10,199 bases of DNA from Actinomycetota bacterium (GTDB lineage: Bacteria; Actinomycetota; Thermoleophilia; Solirubrobacterales; Solirubrobacteraceae): the NCBI GenBank assembly GCA_019348435.1, contig JAHWJM010000063.1, positions 1 through 10,199 of the forward strand. Direction: 5' to 3'. Shown in pieces: positions 6,035-10,199 of the stretch. Numbering within the stretch: position 1 is the first letter of the stretch; the number at the start of each line of letters is the position of its first letter. The notes under the pieces are model-generated. The model worked only from the letters and a program-made list of their open reading frames with translations. It was not told where the DNA came from and ran no database searches. A program made the position numbers and the translations under genes.

Positions 6035-7242
6035 GCGTCGTCGCAGCGGACGTCTTGCGCGCGCGCGACGCGGTCTGCGACGTGGCGCGGCGTACGCCGG
6101 TGCTGGAGTCCGAGGCGCTGTCGGAGCGCTGCGGCGTGCGGGTGTTGCTGAAGGCTGAGAATCTGCAGCGCACGGGTTCGTTCAAGCTGCGCGGAGCGCT
6201 GAACAAGCTGGCATCGCTGGGAACGGGGTGCGAGCGCGGCGTGGTGGCCGGCAGCGCAGGCAACCACGCCTGGGCGCTGGCCGACGCGGCGCGGGCGCGT
6301 GGCGTGCCGTGCGAGGTGTTCATGCCGGCCCAGGCGCCGATCGCCAAGATCGATGGCTGCGCGGCGCTGGGCGCGCTGGTGCACCTGGGGGGAGACTCGC
6401 TGGAGGAGTGCTTTGCGGCGGCGGCAGCGCGGGCGCAGGAGGGCGGGCTGGCGTTCGTGCATCCCTTCGACGACCCGGACGTCGTGGCCGGCCAGGGCAC
6501 CATCGGCCTCGAGCTGCTCGAGGACGTCGAGGACGTGGCGAAGGTCGTCGTTCCCGTCGGCGGCGGGGGACTGGCGAGTGGGCTCGCGATCGCAGTGAAA
6601 TCGGCTCGTCCGGACGTCGAGGTCGTCGGCGTGCAGGCCGAGGCATGTGCCCCGTTCGCCGAGTCGCTGCGACGTGGCCAGCCGGTCGCTGTCTCGTCGA
6701 GGCTGTCGATCGCCGACGGGATCGCCGTCAAGCGGCCGGGCGAGCTCACGCTCGGGCTGATCGCGCAGTGGCTGGATGACGTGGTCGCTGTTGGCGAGGA
6801 CGAGGTCGCCGAGGCGATGGTGCTGCTGATGGAACGCAGCAAGCTCGTGGTCGAGGGGGCGGGGGCCGTCGGCGTGGCAGCATTGCTGGAGGGTCTGGTC
6901 GCGCCCGCGCGACACGGGACCACCGTGGTCGTGCTTTCCGGTGGCAACGTCGACGCAGGGCTGCTCGCCGCGGTGACCCGCCGCCACGAGACGCAGGTGG
7001 GGCGGCGGCTGGTGCTCTTCACCCGCGTTCCGGACCGGCCGGGCTCGCTGGCCGGCCTGCTTGCGTGCGTGGCTGGTGCCGGTGCCAACCTCGTGGAGGT
7101 CGAGCACGTCCGTGAGGGCGTCGACCTGCACGTTCGCGAGACCGCGGTGCAGCTGGTGCTGGAGATCCGTGGTCGCGAGCACGCCCAGCAGGTGCTCGAC
7201 GCGGTCGCAGGCGACGGCTACGTGGCGCAGATCCTCGACTGA
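6031..7242 (+). CDS. ilvA: Threonine ammonia-lyase (threonine dehydratase) with C-terminal ACT domain
   Basis: PLP enzyme converting L-threonine to 2-oxobutanoate and ammonia, the entry to isoleucine synthesis; cytosolic. Of 403 residues, about 1-315 form the fold-type II PLP domain. They include the Schiff-base Lys52 in TGSFKLRGA, SAGNHAWAL (75-83), the phosphate-binding loop PVGGGGLASG (175-184), and SGGN (303-306) near the pyridine nitrogen. Residues about 326-400 (VLFTRVPDRPGSLAGLL...) form one ACT domain, the medium-length type seen in many Actinobacteria rather than the two-ACT E. coli IlvA. Effector response (isoleucine/valine or none) cannot be predicted. The start ATG 6031 has GAGGG upstream and matches family N-termini. 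It converges on the YceH-like gene with a 10-base gap and is not near other ilv genes. Confidence 0.92.
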   Translation: MSVVAADVLRARDAVCDVARRTPVLESEALSERCGVRVLLKAENLQRTGSFKLRGALNKLASLGTGCERGVVAGSAGNHAWALADAARARGVPCEVFMPAQAPIAKIDGCAALGALVHLGGDSLEECFAAAAARAQEGGLAFVHPFDDPDVVAGQGTIGLELLEDVEDVAKVVVPVGGGGLASGLAIAVKSARPDVEVVGVQAEACAPFAESLRRGQPVAVSSRLSIADGIAVKRPGELTLGLIAQWLDDVVAVGEDEVAEAMVLLMERSKLVVEGAGAVGVAALLEGLVAPARHGTTVVVLSGGNVDAGLLAAVTRRHETQVGRRLVLFTRVPDRPGSLAGLLACVAGAGANLVEVEHVREGVDLHVRETAVQLVLEIRGREHAQQVLDAVAGDGYVAQILD

Positions 7243-7252
7243 CACACGACGG

Positions 7253-7933
7253 CTACCGCCCGCGCAGCGCGCGCAGCTCTGCCCGCAGCTGGGTGACCTC
7301 GGCCTCCAGGCGCGCGACGCGCTCGGCGAGCGGCAGCTCCACGCGCTCGACCTCCGGCGCGGAGGGCATCGGCCGGCCCGGCGCGCGGACGACCGCTCCG
7401 GGAGCTGCGACGGGCGCGGCGGCGGACGCGGGGGCCGGCTCCGGCGCGTCGTCGTCGGAGAGCCGATGCGCGTAGCGCTCCTCCTTCTGACCCGGCCGGC
7501 GCGGGAGCTGCTCGACGAGGTCGCGCTCGATCAGCCGCGCCAGCGTCGCGTGGACGGCCGCCAGGTCCGCGAACGGATGCAGGCGGTCACCGCGCGCCTT
7601 CAGCTCACCGGGCGTCTGCGCGCCGCGCAGCATGAGCACGCACAGCACCGCGAGCTCGTCGGGCGCGCGCGTGAGCGCCTCGTCGAGCAGGTGGCGGTAC
7701 TTCGACGTCCGGCTGCCGGCGCCGCTGGCCAGCCGCGCCCAGCGACGGCGGCTGAGGCGCGTGATCGCGTCGCGGATGGTCGCTTCGTCGTAGGCGACGA
7801 CAGGGTCGCGGTTCGTCGACTGGTTGCACGCGGCGCGCAGCGCGTTGAGCGTCAGGGGATACGTGTCCGGCGTCGTGCGCTGCTTTTCGATCAGGCAGCC
7901 CAGGACGCGGACCTCGGCCGCCGTGAGGTCCAC
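7253..7933 (-). CDS. YceH / DUF480 (UPF0502) family protein
   Basis: A 226-residue protein. Residues about 1-155 match the YceH/DUF480 family, two tandem winged-helix-like domains: LTAAEVRVLGCLIEKQRTTP, YPLTLNALRAACNQSTNRDPV, then KYRHL, LMLRGAQTPGELKAR, HPFADLAAV and LPRRPGQKEERYAHRL. The role is not established; a DNA-binding or regulatory function is guessed from the fold. After these comes an Ala/Pro-rich linker (about 162-190) and a C-terminal coiled coil (about 198-223, VELPLAERVARLEAEVTQLR), a familiar tail in this family. Start GTG 7933 overlaps the stop of the M48 gene by one base (TAGTG), so the two are an operon and probably translationally coupled. Confidence 0.88.
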   Translation of the reverse strand: MDLTAAEVRVLGCLIEKQRTTPDTYPLTLNALRAACNQSTNRDPVVAYDEATIRDAITRLSRRRWARLASGAGSRTSKYRHLLDEALTRAPDELAVLCVLMLRGAQTPGELKARGDRLHPFADLAAVHATLARLIERDLVEQLPRRPGQKEERYAHRLSDDDAPEPAPASAAAPVAAPGAVVRAPGRPMPSAPEVERVELPLAERVARLEAEVTQLRAELRALRGR

Positions 7934-8946
7934 TACTCGGCGGAGGACCCGCCCTTGGGCGGCTTGTCCTCGTCGCCGTACTTCTTCAGCCAGTCCGAGA
8001 GCTGCTTGCCCGCGGTGTTGACGTGGTCGCCGGTCTCGCGGAAGAGCTCCTTGAAGCGCTCGGAGTAGTGCGCCGCGGCGCCCGCCGCCTCCTCGCGCGG
8101 CGCGCGCTCCTGCCCGCGCTGGAGGTACTCGCCGCCCACGATGCGGTCGTACTCGCCGTCGCGGACCCAGGCGAGCAGCTCGTGGACGCGCTTGACCGGC
8201 AGGGAGTGCGTCTGGCGCAGGTCCGTCAGCAGGCGCTGCAGGCGGTCCAGGCTCACGCCGGACTCCGTGTACTCCATCGCCTGGCGCATGAACGCGTCGA
8301 GGTTGAGGTCCTCGGCCCTGGCTCCGGCGGACATCGTCATGAGCGTCTTGCAGACCGCGCGCGGGTCGCGGGTGACGATCGCCGCCGCCCGGTCGCAGGT
8401 CAGCTCGGTCGCACGCGACCACTCCAGCAGCGCGTGCCGGACGGCCATCAGCGGCATCCCCGCGACCATCGGCAGGCGCTGGCTGCCGAGCCGCAGCAGG
8501 ATCTGCAGCGCGGTGCGGTACAGCACGTGGTCGGAGAGGATGTGGCCGACCTCGTGCGCGATGATCGCTTCGAGCTGCTCGTCGTCGAGCAGCTGCACGG
8601 TGCCGCTGTTGAGCACGAGGATCGGCTTGCCGGCCCCGAACGCCATCGCGTTGGCGATCGGCTCGGCGGTCATGTAGAGGTCGTATTCCTCGGAGACGTC
8701 CAGGACGCTCAGCACGTGCTGGTAGCGCGTCCAGATCGCCGGGAGCTGGTCGGTGCCGAGCCGCACGGAGGCGCCGAGGTAGGTCTGGCGCAGCGCCCGC
8801 TCATAGCCGAACTCGATGAGCTTGCGAACCACGTAGTCGAGCATCGGAATCGACGCGAGGGCCGCTGTCGCGGCGCGATCGGCCGGATGCTCGTAGGCCT
8901 TCGGGGAGATGCCGGGCAGCCGGTAGGCCTCGGCGGGCGTCGACAC
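7933..8946 (-). CDS. M48-family zinc metallopeptidase
   Basis: A 337-residue protein carrying the zinc protease motif HEVGH (131-135, in AIIAHEVGHILSDH), where His131 and His135 bind zinc and Glu132 is catalytic. The third ligand is the downstream Glu181 in WSRATELTCDRAA, as in M48 (HtpX/Ste24-like) peptidases. Upstream, KPILVLNSGTVQLLDDEQL is the usual edge strand and helix. There is no signal peptide and no clear N-terminal membrane helix, unlike HtpX; a moderately hydrophobic stretch at 145-175 might touch the membrane. The C-terminus (about 280-337) is charged and low in complexity, ending KPPKGGSSAE. The GTG start at 8946 has no ribosome-binding site but a TAAGCT seven bases upstream. 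Substrate unknown; a protein-quality-control role is the general family expectation. Confidence 0.88.
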   Translation of the reverse strand: MSTPAEAYRLPGISPKAYEHPADRAATAALASIPMLDYVVRKLIEFGYERALRQTYLGASVRLGTDQLPAIWTRYQHVLSVLDVSEEYDLYMTAEPIANAMAFGAGKPILVLNSGTVQLLDDEQLEAIIAHEVGHILSDHVLYRTALQILLRLGSQRLPMVAGMPLMAVRHALLEWSRATELTCDRAAAIVTRDPRAVCKTLMTMSAGARAEDLNLDAFMRQAMEYTESGVSLDRLQRLLTDLRQTHSLPVKRVHELLAWVRDGEYDRIVGGEYLQRGQERAPREEAAGAAAHYSERFKELFRETGDHVNTAGKQLSDWLKKYGDEDKPPKGGSSAE

Positions 8947-8953
8947 GCCACTC

Positions 8954-8959
8954 AGCTTA
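8954..8959 (-). promoter_or_regulatory. Candidate -10 element of the M48 peptidase operon
   Basis: TAAGCT on the minus strand, seven bases before GTG 8946, predicts a transcript starting at or next to the start codon. It sits in the 57-base divergent gap shared with the oxidoreductase gene. Confidence 0.4.
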
Positions 8960-8989
8960 GTTCACCGGCCCTCCGGCGGGGTCATCTCC

Positions 8990-8995
8990 TAGACT
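8990..8995 (+). promoter_or_regulatory. Candidate -10 element of the quinone oxidoreductase gene
   Basis: TAGACT, eight bases before ATG 9004, identical to the hexamer before argF. No Shine-Dalgarno is present between hexamer and start, so a leaderless message is likely. Confidence 0.4.
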
Positions 8996-9003
8996 CGGCG
9001 GCG

Positions 9004-9945
9004 ATGCGTGCCGCGACGATCCGCGACGGCGAGGTTCTCGTCGAAGAGCATCCGGATCCCGAGCCGGGAACCGGGCAGGTCCTCGTCCGCGTCCGCGCGG
9101 CGGGCGTCAACGGCGGCGACATGATGCAGCTGCGGGGGCGCTACCCCGCGCCGCCGGGCTCACCGCCGGACATCCCGGGCCTCGAGCTCGCGGGCGAGGT
9201 CGCCGGCCTCGGCGCCGGCGCGACCCGCTTCGCGGAGGGCGATCGCGTCATGGGGATCGTCGGCGGCGGCGGGCAGGCCGAGCTCGCGGTCGTCCACGAG
9301 CGCCAGCTGATGCCGGTGCCCGACGCCGTCGCCTTCCCCGCCGCCGGCGGCCTGCCGGAGGTCTTCACGACCGCTCATGACGCGCTCTTCACCCAAGCCG
9401 CGCTGCGTTCGGGCGAGCGGCTGCTCGTCCACGGCGCGGCGGGCGGCGTCGGCACGGCCGCCGTCCAGCTCGCCCACGCCGTCGGCGCGCGCGTCACCGC
9501 GACCGTCCGCAATCCCGATGCCCGCGACGCCGTCGCACAGCTCGGCGCCGATGACGTCATCGAGCCCGACGGCTTCGAGGAGCGCGGGCCGTTCGACGTC
9601 GTCCTCGAGCTCGTGGGGGCACCGAACCTCGCCGCGAACGTCAAGGCGCTGAACAGCGGCGGCCGGATCGTCGTGATCGGCATCGCCGCGGGCGCGAAGG
9701 CCGAGCTCAACCTCGCGGCGCTGATGGGCAAGCGCGGGCGCATCATGGCCTCGACGCTGCGCGCCCGCCCGCTCGAGCAGAAGGCGGCGACGGCGCGGGC
9801 GCTGGAGCGCGAGGTGCTGCCCGGCTTCGAGCGCGGCACGCTGCAGGTGCCGGTCGCCGAGAGCTTCGCGCTCGCCGACGTCGCCGCCGCCTACGAGCGC
9901 TTCGCCGCCGGCGGCAAGCTCGGCAAGGTCATCCTCGAGCCCTGA
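9004..9945 (+). CDS. Zinc-independent NAD(P)H:quinone oxidoreductase, MDR superfamily
   Basis: A 313-residue medium-chain dehydrogenase/reductase of the quinone oxidoreductase/PIG3-like branch, expected to reduce quinones or enones with NADPH. The N-terminal GroES-like domain has VRVRAAGVNGGDMMQLRGRYP and DIPGLELAGEVAG. It lacks the zinc-binding Cys/His set of alcohol dehydrogenases. The Rossmann domain carries the cofactor loop VHGAAGGVGTAAVQLA (142-157) after LPEVFTTAHDALF, then FDVVLELVG and GGRIVVIG. The end AAYERFAAGGKLGKVIL is typical. Arg169 in ATVRNPD follows beta-2 and would favour NADPH (inference). Length is normal. The start ATG 9004 fits the family N-terminus. It is divergent from the M48 operon and convergent with the DUF305 gene. 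The true substrate is unknown. Confidence 0.9.
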   Translation: MRAATIRDGEVLVEEHPDPEPGTGQVLVRVRAAGVNGGDMMQLRGRYPAPPGSPPDIPGLELAGEVAGLGAGATRFAEGDRVMGIVGGGGQAELAVVHERQLMPVPDAVAFPAAGGLPEVFTTAHDALFTQAALRSGERLLVHGAAGGVGTAAVQLAHAVGARVTATVRNPDARDAVAQLGADDVIEPDGFEERGPFDVVLELVGAPNLAANVKALNSGGRIVVIGIAAGAKAELNLAALMGKRGRIMASTLRARPLEQKAATARALEREVLPGFERGTLQVPVAESFALADVAAAYERFAAGGKLGKVILEP

Positions 9946-10052
9946 CCGACGGCGTCAGAGGCGGCCTGCCTGGCAGGTGCCTGGTTTTGCGCCTCCGTCT
10001 CACAGGTGCCGCGCCGATCTGTCGTGCGCGGCGCGCACACCTGATCTCGCCT
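9946..10052. terminator. Convergent intergenic region with inverted repeats, possible bidirectional terminator
   Basis: 107 bases between two converging stops. Two dyads are visible: CCTGCC-T-GGCAGG (9965-9977) nested inside GAGGCG (9958-9963) pairing CGCCTC (9990-9995), with TTTT at 9985-9988; and GTGCCGCGC (10006-10014) pairing GCGCGGCGC (10026-10034) across an 11-base loop with one G-T pair. No proper U-run follows either stem, so this is at best a non-canonical terminator. Confidence 0.3.
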
Positions 10053-10199
10053 TCAGTCGGGGTGTCCGGAGCCGTGCTCTTGGTCCTTCATCGATTCGCC
10101 GGATGAGCCGGAGTCGCCCAGGTGCTTGCGCATGGCGTCGATCTCGCGCTGCTGGGCGTCGGAGATGTTCTGGGCGAGTTCCCTGAGCTCGGGGTCCTC
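10053..10199 (-). CDS. DUF305 family protein, C-terminal end (5' end outside window)
   Basis: The last 48 residues of a minus-strand gene running off the right edge. The visible sequence EDPELRELAQNISDAQQREIDAMRKHL is the characteristic C-terminal helix of DUF305 proteins (the x-LA-xx-I-xx-AQ-xx-EI-xx-M pattern). These are four-helix ferritin-like exported proteins, often lipoproteins and often found near copper-handling genes. It then ends in a hydrophilic Ser/Gly/His-containing tail (GDSGSSGESMKDQEHGSGHPD). The His-rich metal-binding core and any signal peptide would be upstream, outside the window. Function is not established for the family. It is convergent with the oxidoreductase gene. 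Confidence 0.8.
   Translation of the reverse strand, partial: EDPELRELAQNISDAQQREIDAMRKHLGDSGSSGESMKDQEHGSGHPD

Noticed and set aside
5928..7245. Two long minus-strand frames opposite ilvA
   Set aside because: Both are low-complexity (Ser/Thr/Pro or His/Arg/Gln rich) with no motifs, while the plus strand encodes an intact PLP enzyme with all its motifs.
8023..9003. In-frame upstream extension of the quinone oxidoreductase gene
   Set aside because: It runs antisense through the M48 peptidase gene. The family N-terminus (MRAATIRDGEVLV) starts at ATG 9004, right after the -10 candidate.

Overview
The window is very GC-rich and densely packed. It has many four-base or shorter gene overlaps, GTG/TTG starts and long spurious antisense frames. 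The gene families (ThiO-ThiS-ThiG, a short COG3937-type phasin-like protein, a DUF305 protein, an M48 peptidase coupled to a YceH/DUF480 protein) fit a high-GC actinobacterial lineage, most plausibly Thermoleophilia/Solirubrobacterales. That placement is inferred from composition and gene style and was not tested by a search. Nothing here looks like a mobile element, phage, CRISPR array or RNA gene. This is mostly ordinary chromosomal housekeeping sequence.

Layout. Positions 1-2315 (+) hold a tightly coupled thiazole-synthesis operon: the 3' part of thiO, then thiS, thiG and an NTF2/SnoaL-like gene, each overlapping the previous one by four bases. Positions 2305-2612 (-) hold a small lipoprotein-type N-terminus followed, out of frame, by the C-terminal half of a cupredoxin; this is probably one copper protein gene broken by an internal deletion. 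Positions 2646-3338 (-) encode an endonuclease/exonuclease/phosphatase-fold hydrolase, divergent from argF (3360-4259, +) across about 21 bases. argF overlaps a short phasin-like gene (4259-4537). Next come an RlmD/TrmA-type RNA uracil methyltransferase (4572-5924) and a threonine ammonia-lyase with an ACT domain (6031-7242), the latter preceded by a 22-codon ORF that ends on its start codon. The YceH-like gene (7253-7933) and the M48 peptidase gene (7933-8946) form a two-gene minus-strand operon. A zinc-independent quinone oxidoreductase gene (9004-9945, +) diverges from it and converges on the end of a DUF305 gene (10053-10199, -), which runs off the window.

How the genes relate. ThiO makes dehydroglycine, ThiS carries the sulfur, and ThiG joins both with deoxyxylulose phosphate to form the thiazole of thiamine; ThiF and ThiE are not visible. 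argF and ilvA are isolated amino-acid genes outside classical clusters. The most useful non-coding signal is a recurring TAnnnT hexamer 5-9 bases before gene starts, suggesting leaderless or near-leaderless transcripts, including one place where -10 elements on opposite strands overlap. No new multi-gene system was found; the notable points are gene-level oddities (deleted cupredoxin, methyltransferase without its Fe-S cysteines, leader ORF).
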